Assembly (NCBI RefSeq): GCF_012985465.1
Contig: NZ_JAAQWN010000002.1
Span: 62,001-126,000 of the forward strand
Reading direction: 5' to 3'
From: Pseudomonas sp. WS 5079
GTDB taxonomy: Bacteria; Pseudomonadota; Gammaproteobacteria; Pseudomonadales; Pseudomonadaceae
Length of the DNA stretch: 64,000 nucleotides
Below the pieces are notes generated by a model, which did not search any database, was not told the DNA's origin, and saw only the letters and a list, made by a program, of their open reading frames with translations. Below are positions 52,692-61,815 of this stretch, piece by piece. The translations under genes and the position numbers were made by a program. Positions within the stretch are counted from its first letter, which is position 1; each line of letters starts with the position of its first letter.

Positions 52692-55061
52692 ATGTCACTA
52701 CGCCCCCATTCCCCGCTGCACGTATTGGCCTATTCGGTGGCTATCACCCTGAGCAGCCTCAGCCCTGCCGCCTGGGCCGAAGACCAGCATTACCAGATTG
52801 CCGCCGGGCCACTGGCCAGCCAACTGAACCTGCTCTCGGCCCAGGCCGGGATTTACCTTGCGGGAGATGCCACCCTTACCAACGGCAAAACCAGCCAGGC
52901 CATCAACGGGACATTTTCCGTCGACCAGGCATTGCAATTGCTGCTGGCCGACACCGGCCTGATCGCCGTGCCCGTAGGCGAAGGTCGTTATCAGTTACAG
53001 GCGGCCCCAACCTCCTCCTCCGCCCTGGAGTTGAGTAGTACCACCATTTCCGGCAAGGCGCCGGGGTCCACCAGTGAAGGTAATGGCTCCTACACCGCCT
53101 ACTCCTCCAGCAGTTCTACGCGGCTCAACCTGACCCAGAAAGAAACCCCACAGTCGGTCACGGTGATCACCCGCCAACGCCTGGACGATCAGAAACTCAA
53201 CAACCTCACCGATGTACTTGAAGCCAGCCCCGGGATCGCCGTGACCCGCGCCGGCCTGGGGACCGAGAATGACAGCTACTGGTCCCGTGGTTTCCAGATC
53301 CAGAACTTCGAGATCGACGGCGTCCCCACCTCGACCCGCATGGACAACTACACCCAGAGCACGGCCATGTACGACCGTGTGGAAATCGTGCGCGGCGCCA
53401 CTGGCCTGATCAGCGGCATGGGCAACCCCTCGGCGACCATCAACCTGATTCGCAAACGCCCCACGGCCCAAGCCCAGGCGAGCATCACCGCCGAAGCCGG
53501 TAGCTGGGACCGCTATGGCACCGGTGTCGATGTCTCCGGGCCACTGACCGAGACCGGCAACATCCGCGGGCGCCTGGTGCTGGACTACAAGACCGAGCAG
53601 GCCTGGGTCGATCGCTTCAAGCAGGATTCACAACTGATCTACGGCATCACCGAGTTCGACCTCAGCGACGCCACCCTGCTGACTGCCGGCTTCAGCTACC
53701 AGAAGACCCAGGTGGATGCGCCCCTGCGCGGCGGCTACCAGACGCTGTTCAGCGATGGCCAGAAAACCCACATGAAGCGCTCCCTCAACAGTGCGCCGAA
53801 CTGGTCGTATAACGACCATGACCAGACCAACTACTTCACTTCCATCGAACACCAGTTCGATAACGGCTGGAGCGGCAAGATCGAATACGGTCACACCGAG
53901 AACAAGTTCGACGAGTTCTTTTCGTTCACCATCGGCAGTCTCGACCAGGCCACCGGCTCAGGCGCCTCGTTGTTGCCGGTGCGCTGGTCAGGCACGCCGC
54001 GCCAGGACAGCCTCGACGCCTACTTCACCGGGCCGTTTTCCGCGTTCGGTCGCGAACATGAGCTGATCACCGGCATCACTGCCACCGATTACGAGGAACA
54101 CACCCCCAACTACAACGACTGGCTGTGGGACTACGGCTTCAAGGTGCCGGACTACCGCACCTGGAACGGTGACTCCCCCAAGCCCGCCACGCCGGTGGTG
54201 GGTAAAGGCAGCATCCGCGAGAAACAATACGCCGCCTACCTCACGTCGCGCCTACACCTGAGCGACGACTTGAGCCTGATCCTCGGCGGGCGGCTGACCG
54301 ACTGGAAGCGCGATACCAACACCCTGCTGTATGGCGCCGGAACCAGTTCGGTCAAGGAACGGGAAACCGGCGTGTTCATTCCGTACACCGGGGTGGTCTA
54401 CGACCTGGACCACAACTGGTCGCTGTATGCCAGCTACACCAAGATCTTCAACCCGCAAGCCTCCTACGTGCGCGACATCAACCGCGGCGCGCTGCCACCC
54501 CTGGAAGGCAAGGGTTATGAAGTCGGGATCAAGGGCAGTTTCTACGATGAGCAACTGAACGCCAGCCTGGCGCTATTTCGGCTTGAGCAAGACAACCTGG
54601 CGGTGTGGCAGTCCGACACCCAGGCCTATCGCATCGAACAAAGCGCCAAGACCCAAGGCGTCGAACTGGAAATGAACGGCGAGCTGGGCGAAGGCTGGCA
54701 GGCGTCGGCCGGCTATGCCTACAGCGTCACCACCGATGCCGATGACAAGCGCATCGTCACCGCGCTGCCGCGCCATATGCTCAAGACCTTCACCTCCTAT
54801 CGCCTGCCAGGCATGCTCGACAAAGTCACTGTTGGCGGTGGCGTGAACTGGCAGACCAAGACCGGCGAGGACTTGCACTATTACCACCAGGGCAGCTATG
54901 CCATCGCCAACCTGATGGCCCGCTACGATATCTCGAAAAACCTCAGTGCCACGGTCAACCTCAACAACGTCTTTGACCGCGAGTACTACGCCCGGGTGTA
55001 CTCAGAAGGGGTGTATGGCGCGCCGCGCAACTTCATGACCAGCCTCAAGTACAACTTCTGA
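52692..55061 (+). CDS. TonB-dependent siderophore receptor with STN domain
   Basis: A 789-residue outer-membrane transducer. Signal peptide 1-29 (SLSPAAWAED), then the STN signalling domain at about 33-105 (QIAAGPLASQLNLLSAQAGIYLAGDATLTNG). A plug domain with ETPQSVTVITRQRLDDQ (about 150-166) follows, then a C-terminal beta-barrel ending in Phe (SLKYNF). STN plus the sigma/FecR genes upstream mark it as a FpvA/FecA-like self-regulating receptor. The plug is of the ferric hydroxamate/pyoverdine type, but the ligand is not known. No siderophore-synthesis genes are nearby, so it probably takes up foreign siderophores. Confidence 0.93.
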   Translation: MSLRPHSPLHVLAYSVAITLSSLSPAAWAEDQHYQIAAGPLASQLNLLSAQAGIYLAGDATLTNGKTSQAINGTFSVDQALQLLLADTGLIAVPVGEGRYQLQAAPTSSSALELSSTTISGKAPGSTSEGNGSYTAYSSSSSTRLNLTQKETPQSVTVITRQRLDDQKLNNLTDVLEASPGIAVTRAGLGTENDSYWSRGFQIQNFEIDGVPTSTRMDNYTQSTAMYDRVEIVRGATGLISGMGNPSATINLIRKRPTAQAQASITAEAGSWDRYGTGVDVSGPLTETGNIRGRLVLDYKTEQAWVDRFKQDSQLIYGITEFDLSDATLLTAGFSYQKTQVDAPLRGGYQTLFSDGQKTHMKRSLNSAPNWSYNDHDQTNYFTSIEHQFDNGWSGKIEYGHTENKFDEFFSFTIGSLDQATGSGASLLPVRWSGTPRQDSLDAYFTGPFSAFGREHELITGITATDYEEHTPNYNDWLWDYGFKVPDYRTWNGDSPKPATPVVGKGSIREKQYAAYLTSRLHLSDDLSLILGGRLTDWKRDTNTLLYGAGTSSVKERETGVFIPYTGVVYDLDHNWSLYASYTKIFNPQASYVRDINRGALPPLEGKGYEVGIKGSFYDEQLNASLALFRLEQDNLAVWQSDTQAYRIEQSAKTQGVELEMNGELGEGWQASAGYAYSVTTDADDKRIVTALPRHMLKTFTSYRLPGMLDKVTVGGGVNWQTKTGEDLHYYHQGSYAIANLMARYDISKNLSATVNLNNVFDREYYARVYSEGVYGAPRNFMTSLKYNF

Positions 55062-55072
55062 AGCAGGCTGTG

Positions 55073-55963
55073 CTAGCGCGCGGGAACGTTACCCATCTCG
55101 GTCGCCAGGTCCAGCCAGGCCCGCGCTGCAGGCGGCAAGTGAGCATTACGCCGCCAGGTCAGGGCGATATGCCAGTCGGTCTGGGGCTCATCCAGGGATA
55201 TCAGGGCAATGCCGGCATGCAGGTGCTTGTAGGCCAGCATGCGCGGCAGGAAGGCGACTCCCAGGCCCGCGCCGACCAGGTCGACGATAAAGTCGATCTG
55301 GGCGCTGCGCACCGAAACCTTCGGCGATACGCCCCGCCGCTCGCAGGCGGAAAGGATGATGCGGTTCAGGGCAAATCCGGCTTCGAACAGTATGAACGGC
55401 GAGTCGGACAAGTCGGAAAAATCCACACTGTCGCGCCCGGCCAATGGATGGCTGCTGGGCAGGACCACCATCAATGGCTCGACGCGCACGTCCTGATACT
55501 CAAACTCGCCCTCCACCGGCACCAGTAGCGCGGCTACATCCACCTCCCCCGCTTGCAGGCACTCAGCCAGCTTCTTGCTGCCATGCTCGATCAGCTCGAT
55601 CTCGATCTGCGGATAACGCTGGCGGTACACCGCAAACATCGCCGCAAACAGTTCACCACTGCCCACCGGCGGCAAGCCAATACGCAGCACGCCGCGCTTG
55701 AGCCCCAGCAGGTCATTGATCTCGGCCACCAGGTCACTGCGCTCGGCAAGCAACACCAGAGCGCGACGGTAGGCAATTTCACCCGCGGCTGTCAGTTCGT
55801 TCTTGTGGCCGATGCGGCTGAACAACGGTGTGCCTAACTCCTCTTCCAGGGTCTTGACCGCTTTGCTGACACTCGATTGCGTGAGCGAAACCATCTCGGC
55901 CGCTTGTGAGAAACTGCCTTGGCGCACCACTTCGACAAAGGCTCGCAGCGTTCGCAGATTCAT
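55073..55963 (-). CDS. LysR-family regulator next to lldD
   Basis: A 296-residue LysR regulator. The helix-turn-helix lies at about residues 15-40 (GSFSQAAEMVSLTQSSVSKAVKTLEEELG); the effector domain starts near residue 90 (GVLRIGLPPVGSGELFA). It is divergent from lldD across 108 bp. The usual lactate regulator LldR is of the GntR family, so this is a different kind of controller; control of lldD is inferred from position only. Convergent with the siderophore receptor, with 11 bp between the stops. Confidence 0.92.
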   Translation of the reverse strand: MNLRTLRAFVEVVRQGSFSQAAEMVSLTQSSVSKAVKTLEEELGTPLFSRIGHKNELTAAGEIAYRRALVLLAERSDLVAEINDLLGLKRGVLRIGLPPVGSGELFAAMFAVYRQRYPQIEIELIEHGSKKLAECLQAGEVDVAALLVPVEGEFEYQDVRVEPLMVVLPSSHPLAGRDSVDFSDLSDSPFILFEAGFALNRIILSACERRGVSPKVSVRSAQIDFIVDLVGAGLGVAFLPRMLAYKHLHAGIALISLDEPQTDWHIALTWRRNAHLPPAARAWLDLATEMGNVPAR

Positions 55964-56071
55964 GACTATTCCATTTGCGACTTGAATGAAGTTGGAAAAG
56001 TTGTTTTTACCATGAAAAGCCTTTGACTATCCTCCACCCACCGTTTTCTTTATTCCGGGGCCTCACTGTTC

Positions 56072-57214
56072 ATGATCATTTCGTCTGCATCGGATTACCG
56101 CGAAGCCGCACGTCGCAAACTGCCGCGTTTCCTGTTCGACTACATTGACGGTGGCGCGTACGCCGAGCACACCCTCAAGGCCAACAGTTCGGACCTGGCA
56201 GACATCAGCCTGCGCCAGCGCGTCCTGCGCAACGTCGAGAGCCTGAGCCTGGAAACCACCCTGTTCGACCAACCGCTGGCGATGCCGGTGGTCATGAGCC
56301 CGGTGGGCCTGACCGGCATGTTTGCCCGGCGCGGAGAAGTGCAGGTGGCCAATGCGGCGGCCAATAAAGGCATTCCTTTTTGCCTGTCGACCGTGTCTGT
56401 GTGCCCTATCGAGGAAGTAGCGTCGCAGACTGCGCAGTCGATCTGGTTTCAACTGTATGTGTTGAAAGACCGTGGCTTCATGAAAAACGCCCTGGAGCGT
56501 GCGCAAGCCGCCGGGGTGAAAACCCTGGTGTTCACCGTCGACATGCCCACCCCCGGCGCCCGCTACCGCGATGCCCACTCCGGCATGTCCGGCCCGTACG
56601 CCGCCCAGCGACGCATGTTGCAGGCAGTGACCAAACCGGCCTGGGCGTTTGATGTGGGGCTGATGGGACGCCCGCACGACCTGGGCAACATCTCCAAATA
56701 CCTCGGCAAGCCGACCCACCTTGAAGACTACATCGGCTGGCTGGCCACCAACTTCGACCCCTCCATCAGTTGGAAAGACCTGGAGTGGATCCGCGAATTC
56801 TGGAAAGGCCCGATGATCATCAAGGGCATCCTCGACCCACAGGACGCCAAGGATGCGGTGAGCTTCGGTGCCGACGGCATCGTCGTGTCCAACCACGGCG
56901 GTCGCCAGCTCGATGGCGTGCTGTCCACCGCCAAGGCCCTGCCCGAGATCGCCCAGGCAGTGGGCAGCGACCTTACGGTGCTGGTGGACTCCGGGGTGCG
57001 TTCAGGGCTGGACGTGGTGCGCATGCTCGCCCTCGGCGCCCGGGGCGTATTGCTGGGACGAGCGCCTGCCTACGCTTTGGCCGCTGATGGCCAGCGCGGT
57101 GTAGAGAATTTGCTGGAGATCTTTGCCAAGGAAATGCGCGTGGCCATGACCCTGACCGGGGTTACGTCGATTGCGCAGATCGATGAGTCAATCCTGGTGC
57201 GCGGGCAGCTCTGA
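56072..57214 (+). CDS. lldD: L-lactate dehydrogenase, FMN-dependent, quinone-linked
   Basis: A 380-residue membrane-associated FMN enzyme that oxidises L-lactate to pyruvate and feeds the quinone pool. It starts [20 protein letters not shown], nearly as in E. coli LldD, and carries [22 protein letters not shown] and [12 protein letters not shown] with the catalytic His. It stands alone: the permease lldP and D-lactate enzyme dld, often adjacent in Pseudomonas, are absent. It is divergent from the LysR gene. The RES/Xre pair follows in the opposite strand. Confidence 0.96.
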   Translation: MIISSASDYREAARRKLPRFLFDYIDGGAYAEHTLKANSSDLADISLRQRVLRNVESLSLETTLFDQPLAMPVVMSPVGLTGMFARRGEVQVANAAANKGIPFCLSTVSVCPIEEVASQTAQSIWFQLYVLKDRGFMKNALERAQAAGVKTLVFTVDMPTPGARYRDAHSGMSGPYAAQRRMLQAVTKPAWAFDVGLMGRPHDLGNISKYLGKPTHLEDYIGWLATNFDPSISWKDLEWIREFWKGPMIIKGILDPQDAKDAVSFGADGIVVSNHGGRQLDGVLSTAKALPEIAQAVGSDLTVLVDSGVRSGLDVVRMLALGARGVLLGRAPAYALAADGQRGVENLLEIFAKEMRVAMTLTGVTSIAQIDESILVRGQL

Positions 57215-57224
57215 CCCGCCAGCG

Positions 57225-57917
57225 TCAGGCTTCGCTGATTTTGCTGACACTGGTGATCTGCCCATTCCAGACCATCTCGTAATGGGCGGCCTGGACAATC
57301 GACGACACCGGCCTGGGCGTCAGCAACGCCCAGCAGTGATCACCTTCTGAGCGCACCGACAGGTAACGCAGGCCGGGACAACCGGCCTTCTTCAGCGCGC
57401 CGCCCAAGCGCTGGGCGTGGCTGTAGTCGTCAGGGTCGTAGATCGGATCGCTCATCGGCACCGACGCCGCATCCTTCATCGAGTCACCAGCAAAGCTGCA
57501 CGACAACCCGCGAAAGACAAAGCGCTCATAGTTAAGGCCGTGGACCCCGGACCAATACTGGTTCTGGTGATGACGCACCTCTGCCAGCGCCGTTTCGATG
57601 GTGGCCGCCAGGTACAGCACGCCAAAATCCCCAGCGCTGAAACGCGATCCGGCCGGATTGACGTGGGTGAACGGCGCAATCGCGTAGGAGCATCCCACAA
57701 TCCCGAAGGGGATTTCCCTACGGGGTATCAGCTCGATACGACCGAGCTCATTGCCCAGCCGCGGGTTGGTCAGGGCCTGGATCTGATAAAGCGCCTCAAA
57801 TTCGTCGGCATCCGCCACATCGTCAAACAACGCAATCGGCGGGAATTTGGAATTGACCAGGCGATAGGCCTGCAACGGCCCGCTGGGCAAATCGCCCAAC
57901 TGGCTCACCGTCACCAT
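57225..57917 (-). CDS. RES-domain toxin
   Basis: A 230-residue RES protein. Conserved catalytic-type residues are the Arg in AYRLVNSKF (about 19), the Tyr in FGVLYLAATIETALAEVRHH and its Glu, and a Ser region near GLRYLSVR. RES toxins deplete NAD in other bacteria. GTG/ATG start near 57917 overlaps the antitoxin stop by 7 bp, the hallmark of translational coupling with the antitoxin first. The C-terminus lies 10 bp from convergent lldD. Confidence 0.85.
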   Translation of the reverse strand: MVTVSQLGDLPSGPLQAYRLVNSKFPPIALFDDVADADEFEALYQIQALTNPRLGNELGRIELIPRREIPFGIVGCSYAIAPFTHVNPAGSRFSAGDFGVLYLAATIETALAEVRHHQNQYWSGVHGLNYERFVFRGLSCSFAGDSMKDAASVPMSDPIYDPDDYSHAQRLGGALKKAGCPGLRYLSVRSEGDHCWALLTPRPVSSIVQAAHYEMVWNGQITSVSKISEA

Positions 57918-58315
57918 TGCGCACCGCGCAGCACATCGATACGGCGGAAGGTTTCATATAGGGAAATCATGTCGCCCTGGGCCATGATCTCCAGGGGTGA
58001 GCGCCCGTTGAAGAAGCTGTTGTGGTTGGCCATTGCAGGGAAGCCGTACACATTCTCGGGGTTATCGAACACCATGCGCAGCGTGGCATGGATGTTCAGC
58101 ACAAAGCTGATGCGCTGCATCTGGTCGGAATCCAGGCTCACGGACCACGCGGCCTCGCGCTGCCGGGCGCGGGTGTAAGTGCTGCGCGAAATACGCAGGA
58201 TGCGGCAGGCCTGGTCGCTGCTGGCCTGCCATTTTTCCAGGATGCTCACGGCCGCCCGGAGTCCGGCGACACATTGCTCCCGGGTAAACGGCTGTGCTTG
58301 CAGGGCTAGGCTCAT
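57911..58315 (-). CDS. Xre/MbcA/ParS-type antitoxin of the RES pair
   Basis: A 134-residue antitoxin. The N-terminal helix-turn-helix (CRILRISRSTYTRARQREAAW) binds DNA; the C-terminal DUF2384-type region with NIHATLRMVFDNPENVYGF and GRSPLEIMAQGDMISLYETFRRID should block the toxin. ATG at 58315 has GAGGT seven bases upstream; GTG at 58324 is less likely. It is the first gene of the pair and overlaps the toxin by 7 bp. A promoter with a bracketing inverted repeat lies just upstream. Confidence 0.85.
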   Translation of the reverse strand: MSLALQAQPFTREQCVAGLRAAVSILEKWQASSDQACRILRISRSTYTRARQREAAWSVSLDSDQMQRISFVLNIHATLRMVFDNPENVYGFPAMANHNSFFNGRSPLEIMAQGDMISLYETFRRIDVLRGAQW

Positions 58316-58334
58316 GGTTGCCACCTCAGAATAA

Positions 58335-58376
58335 ATCTACAGACTCAAATATAGACAAATAGAATCTGTAGATCAA
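58335..58376 (-). promoter_or_regulatory. Promoter and operator of the RES/Xre pair
   Basis: On the minus strand TTGATC (58371-58376) and TATATT (58348-58353) are 17 bp apart, a good sigma-70 promoter. Perfect 9-bp arms ATCTACAGA (58335-58343) and TCTGTAGAT (58365-58373) bracket the -10 and overlap the -35, a layout suited for autorepression by the antitoxin. Confidence 0.7.
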
Positions 58377-58501
58377 ATCCGTGCAACGTCAGCCGTTACA
58401 ACCAAAGAGCACAGTGCCAGAGTCGAATTATTTCGAATCGCACTTTACCGTTTGATGGGTGAGAATAGTTCCCGTCTACCTCTTCCCGTGTCTATTTGTA
58501 T

Positions 58502-59323
58502 ATGAGCCCCCAAGAAATGGAATTCAACGCGCCTTCTCCCTCCCGCTGGCTACTGGCCTTGTTCGGTGCGAGCCTGCTGTCACTGGCCGGTTGCCAGAGC
58601 CAAACGCCAGAGCAGGCGGCGGCCTCGGCGGCGGCACAGGTGCAACAAAAAGACGAAAAATTCATCCATACCTTCACCACGATACTGCGCAGCTACGCCC
58701 TGGCCGCCAATGAAAACGAGCTGACGGGGGTGATGAACATGATCATGACCGTCGACGCGCAGAACCACGTCGTGGACTGCTCGGCCAAACGCGGGACCCT
58801 GCTGCCCAACGAGGGCCAGAACAACCTGCGCCAGGCCAAGCTGGCCAAACTGGTGACTGAACTGTGCTGGACCACCCTCTTTCCCGAGATCTCGCCCAAG
58901 GTCTTCGCCAACGCCAAGGACACCCAGGTGATTGTCGCGCCCATGGTGTTCACCCCTCTGATGGGGCTTTCGGATGAACAGCAACAACTGCAAAAAACAC
59001 GAATCGACCTGTATAGGCAGATACGTTTTTTCCGTGAACAGCTGTTTGTCGGGCATGACATCCAGAGTATTGGCGTCGCCAGCTTCCACCTCATCGCCGA
59101 TGCGCAAGGCAAAGTGAATGAGTGCATGGTCAACCTGAATCAGAGCCCGTACCGTTTACAGGGCTTCAAGGTAGATAGCGCGTTGCAGCAACGCCTTGTC
59201 ACGCAGTGCAAACTGCTGGACCTGCGAAAGATGCCGGGGTTTGCCAACTACCCCAAGGGCCTGCCCATGGGGTATGTGCAGGTGGACTACAGCCCGTGGA
59301 TGAATGGGCATAAGCAGCCTTGA
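58502..59323 (+). CDS. Lipoprotein of unknown function
   Basis: A 273-residue protein with a lipoprotein signal: hydrophobic stretch WLLALFGASLLSLAGC, acylated Cys about residue 29. An Ala/Gln-rich spacer follows, then a soluble domain with four further Cys (e.g. VVDCSAKRG, ELCWTTLF, NECMVN, TQCKLL), which could pair in the periplasm. No known domain is recognised. Start uncertain: ATG at 58502 or 58517; neither has a good ribosome binding site. Confidence 0.65.
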   Translation: MSPQEMEFNAPSPSRWLLALFGASLLSLAGCQSQTPEQAAASAAAQVQQKDEKFIHTFTTILRSYALAANENELTGVMNMIMTVDAQNHVVDCSAKRGTLLPNEGQNNLRQAKLAKLVTELCWTTLFPEISPKVFANAKDTQVIVAPMVFTPLMGLSDEQQQLQKTRIDLYRQIRFFREQLFVGHDIQSIGVASFHLIADAQGKVNECMVNLNQSPYRLQGFKVDSALQQRLVTQCKLLDLRKMPGFANYPKGLPMGYVQVDYSPWMNGHKQP

Positions 59324-59530
59324 GCCTAACGCTGGTGCGGGGCTCTCGGGGTTTCACATCAGCAAGCTCAAACACTTCGCACGAACTTATAACGTCACCC
59401 GACATTATTCATAACAATTATAAAAAACCTCAAACATCTCATGAAACCTGTCAACTATGACAGTAGACACATCCCAAAAACCCAGAGCATAGTTTCATGT
59501 GGGGAAACGCACATCTAGAGGAATCATAAA
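59324..59530. other. AT-rich intergenic stretch
   Basis: About 200 bp of noticeably lower GC than the surroundings, with no gene recognised. It probably contains the promoter of the following small secreted protein; no clear -35/-10 pair was found. Confidence 0.4.
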
Positions 59531-59854
59531 ATGAAAAGCTCAATCATTGGATTTCTTCTAGCATTTGCAGTTCTGCTTCAAATGCAAGCAGCCAATGCTG
59601 AAGACAACAACACATGTAAAAATGCCTGGCAGAGTAGTCCTGCCTATCAGTCCTGCAGCAAGGGAGACACTGTGCCGGCGGGAAACGCCGGCGTCATTCA
59701 AGTAGTGCGACTCAACGCCGAGGGCGCTTGCTGGATTACCGCAAGCTGTCGTATGGCCAACGGTGGAGATTTCATAACCTCCTTCAATGGCCCCGCAGCG
59801 GAGGTAAAAACCATAAATAACTGTAATGGAACTTTAAAGGCGTCGTCGTGCTAG
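59531..59854 (+). CDS. Small secreted Cys-rich protein
   Basis: A 107-residue protein with a clean signal peptide (residues 1-23, LQMQAANAED) and a mature part holding six Cys. The last third has the spacing ACWITASCRMANGGDF…INNCNGTLKASSC, which vaguely recalls cyanovirin-N-type lectin repeats. That resemblance is by eye, weak, and not a family call. ATG at 59531 has AGAGGA upstream. Base composition is poorer in GC than the neighbours, hinting at acquired DNA. Probably exported; function unknown. Confidence 0.7.
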   Translation: MKSSIIGFLLAFAVLLQMQAANAEDNNTCKNAWQSSPAYQSCSKGDTVPAGNAGVIQVVRLNAEGACWITASCRMANGGDFITSFNGPAAEVKTINNCNGTLKASSC

Positions 59855-60110
59855 TTGTCTAGTGACGCGGTATTAAAATGCGACATCAATTCTGATCTTG
59901 CACACCTGCCAAGTAAGTACAGCTGCACAGTTTACTTACTTGGCATAACCTCTGCTGTTCTGAAAAAGTGGACCCGGCTTGGGTTTACCTGGCGATAGCT
60001 ACAAATAATGGCTTGGGTGTTGCATCCGCAGTCGAAGACGGTGCTGCTGGCCGATGCGAATGTCGTGTCAACCTTCAGGCGAGCCGTCGAGCCCGTGCTT
60101 TTGCCCCAGG
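59855..60110. other. Gene-free stretch left of tRNA-Lys
   Basis: No convincing ORF or element. Short frames on both strands have no ribosome binding site. It may be decayed coding sequence; no copy of the tRNA 3' end, integrase or inverted repeat end was found. Confidence 0.4.
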
Positions 60111-60152
60111 CAAAAAAAAACCCGGAAATCCTCACTTACGTGGGCCTTCCGG
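60111..60152 (-). terminator. Terminator of tRNA-Lys
   Basis: On the minus strand CCGGAA … TTCCGG form a stem followed by a long T run (nine A on the plus strand at 60112-60120). Confidence 0.8.
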
Positions 60153-60172
60153 ATTTTCTAAACCGCCAAAAA

Positions 60173-60248
60173 TGGTGGGTCGTGTGGGATTCGAACCTAC
60201 GACCAATTGGTTAAAAGCCAACTGCTCTACCAACTGAGCTAACGACCC
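60173..60248 (-). tRNA. tRNA-Lys (anticodon UUU)
   Basis: A 76-nt cloverleaf on the minus strand, starting GGGTCGTTAGCTCAGTTGG and ending CGACCC-A-CCA, with CCA encoded. The acceptor stem GGGTCGT pairs with the 3' end; the anticodon loop CTTTTAA gives anticodon UUU; the T-loop GTTCGAATC is standard. Its 3' end points away from queC toward the AT-rich region, the side where integrating elements would insert. Confidence 0.97.
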
Positions 60249-60263
60249 GCTGTGTGGTGGCGC

Positions 60264-60293
60264 GTATAATACTGATTTCTAAGGATTATTCAA
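60264..60293 (-). promoter_or_regulatory. Promoter of tRNA-Lys
   Basis: On the minus strand TTGAAT (60288-60293) and TTATAC (60264-60269) are 18 bp apart, followed by a GC-rich discriminator (GCGCC), as usual for stringently controlled stable-RNA promoters. Confidence 0.65.
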
Positions 60294-60311
60294 CACCTTA
60301 TTTTAAATAAA

Positions 60312-61001
60312 TCAGAAATAACGCGTTGGGTCAGTAATTCCGGCCGCTTGGAAGCCTTCGGCGCGCAGGCGGCAGCTGTCACATTTCCTACAAGCACGAC
60401 CGTCATTGTCCGCCTGGTAGCAGGAAACAGTCAGCGAGTAGTCGACACCAAGCCCTACACCCGCCTTGACGATCTGCGCCTTGCTCAGGTTTTGCAGTGG
60501 CGCCTGGATACGGAAGCCATGCCCTTCTACGCCAGCCTTGGTCGCCAGGTTGGCCATGCGCTCGAACGACTCGACGAACTCTGGGCGACAGTCCGGGTAG
60601 CCGGAGTAATCCACCGCGTTGACGCCGATAAAGATGTCACGGGCGTTAAGCACCTCTGCCCAGCCCAGGGCCAGCGACAGGAACACGGTGTTACGGGCCG
60701 GCACGTAGGTGACCGGGATGCCCTCAGTGGGCGCCTCAGGCACGTCAATGGAGCTGTCGGTCAGGGCCGAGCCGCCAATGCCATTGAGGTTCAAGCCGAT
60801 CACCTTGTGCTCCACCACGCCGAGGTCGTGGGCGACACGGGCGGCGGCGTGCAACTCGGCATGGGAGCGCTGGCCATAGTCGAAGCTCATGGTGTAGCAG
60901 CTATAGCCCTCGGCACGCGCCATCGCCACCACGGTCGCGGAGTCGAGGCCGCCAGACAGCAGGATTACGGCACGTTTTTGATCAGTCGTTTGTTCAGTCA
61001 T
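60312..61001 (-). CDS. queC: 7-cyano-7-deazaguanine synthase
   Basis: A 229-residue ATP-dependent enzyme of queuosine synthesis that turns 7-carboxy-7-deazaguanine into preQ0. The PP-loop SGGLDSAT is at residues 16-23; the C-terminal zinc site is C-x9-C-x2-C-x2-C ([17 protein letters not shown]). ATG at 61001, one base after the queE stop, shows tight operon coupling. The tRNA-Lys gene follows downstream. Confidence 0.97.
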   Translation of the reverse strand: MTEQTTDQKRAVILLSGGLDSATVVAMARAEGYSCYTMSFDYGQRSHAELHAAARVAHDLGVVEHKVIGLNLNGIGGSALTDSSIDVPEAPTEGIPVTYVPARNTVFLSLALGWAEVLNARDIFIGVNAVDYSGYPDCRPEFVESFERMANLATKAGVEGHGFRIQAPLQNLSKAQIVKAGVGLGVDYSLTVSCYQADNDGRACRKCDSCRLRAEGFQAAGITDPTRYF

Positions 61002-61002
61002 T

Positions 61003-61650
61003 TCAGCGTCCTGGCTCGTCGTTCCAAAGGTATTTATGCAGCTGCAATTGCAGGCGCACCGGCAGATTGTCCGCGACCACCCAATCTGCGAGGTCGCGAG
61101 CGTTCAAGTCATGGTGGCTTGGAGAGAACAGCACCTCGCCGGCGCGTCGGTCCAGGCCGTACTGGATCAGCTTGGAGTTGGCCCAGTCATAGTCGTCCCG
61201 CGAGCAAATGACAAACTTGATCTGGTCGTTGGCGGTCAGCAGCTCGATATTCTCATAACGGTTCCGATGCGCTTCTTTGGAGTCCGGGGTCTTCAAGTCA
61301 ACCACGCGGCTGACGCGCGGATCGACCGCGGAAATATCCAGGGCGCCACTGGTTTCCAGGGACACCTCGTAACCGGCGTCACACAACTGCTTGAGCAAAG
61401 GAATGGCATTGGGCTGGGCCAGCGGCTCGCCGCCTGTTACACAGACGTAGCGCGGCCGGAAGCCTGCAACCTGCTCCAGGATGTCGTCGAGGGTACGAAT
61501 GGTGCCGCCGCTGAAGGCGTAGGCGCTGTCACAGTACTGGCAGCGCAACGGGCAGCCGGTGAGGCGCACAAATACTGTGGGCAGGCCGGCAGTGCGCGTT
61601 TCACCCTGTAACGAGTAAAAAACTTCGGTGATGCGTAATGTGTCTTGCAT
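61003..61650 (-). CDS. queE: 7-carboxy-7-deazaguanine synthase
   Basis: A 215-residue radical-SAM enzyme that ring-contracts carboxy-tetrahydropterin for queuosine. The [4Fe-4S] motif is CPLRCQYC with Cys33, Cys37 and Cys40; GEP-type (VTGGEPLAQ) and SLQGE motifs are present. ATG at 61650 ([17 protein letters not shown]) fits the family better than 61659. First gene of queE-queC, 165 bp downstream of cpoB. Confidence 0.96.
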   Translation of the reverse strand: MQDTLRITEVFYSLQGETRTAGLPTVFVRLTGCPLRCQYCDSAYAFSGGTIRTLDDILEQVAGFRPRYVCVTGGEPLAQPNAIPLLKQLCDAGYEVSLETSGALDISAVDPRVSRVVDLKTPDSKEAHRNRYENIELLTANDQIKFVICSRDDYDWANSKLIQYGLDRRAGEVLFSPSHHDLNARDLADWVVADNLPVRLQLQLHKYLWNDEPGR

Positions 61651-61766
61651 AGTCGCCACGGGCGTAACAGCTAAACAGGCTGTCCGCCTCCGTCAGGCAC
61701 TTCATGGGATCCCGGCAAAGCGTGAACCCCAGAAAGCGTATTTCATAAAAGGGCGTGGATTCTAAC

Positions 61767-61793
61767 GAAAAAACCCGCGACAGGCGCGGGTTT
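61767..61793 (-). terminator. Terminator after cpoB
   Basis: AAACCCGCG-ACAGG-CGCGGGTTT, 9-bp stem with an A run on the left that reads as a T run on the minus strand. It ends the tol-pal transcript. Confidence 0.9.
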
Positions 61794-61815
61794 CTTCCAA
61801 GCGGGACAGCAATGC

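Noticed and set aside
59932..60135. 67-residue minus-strand ORF and overlapping plus-strand ORFs near tRNA-Lys
   Set aside because: No ribosome binding site, no recognisable sequence, and overlap with the tRNA terminator.
59855..60248. Attachment site or genomic island at tRNA-Lys
   Set aside because: No second copy of the tRNA 3' end and no integrase was found on the left side within the window.
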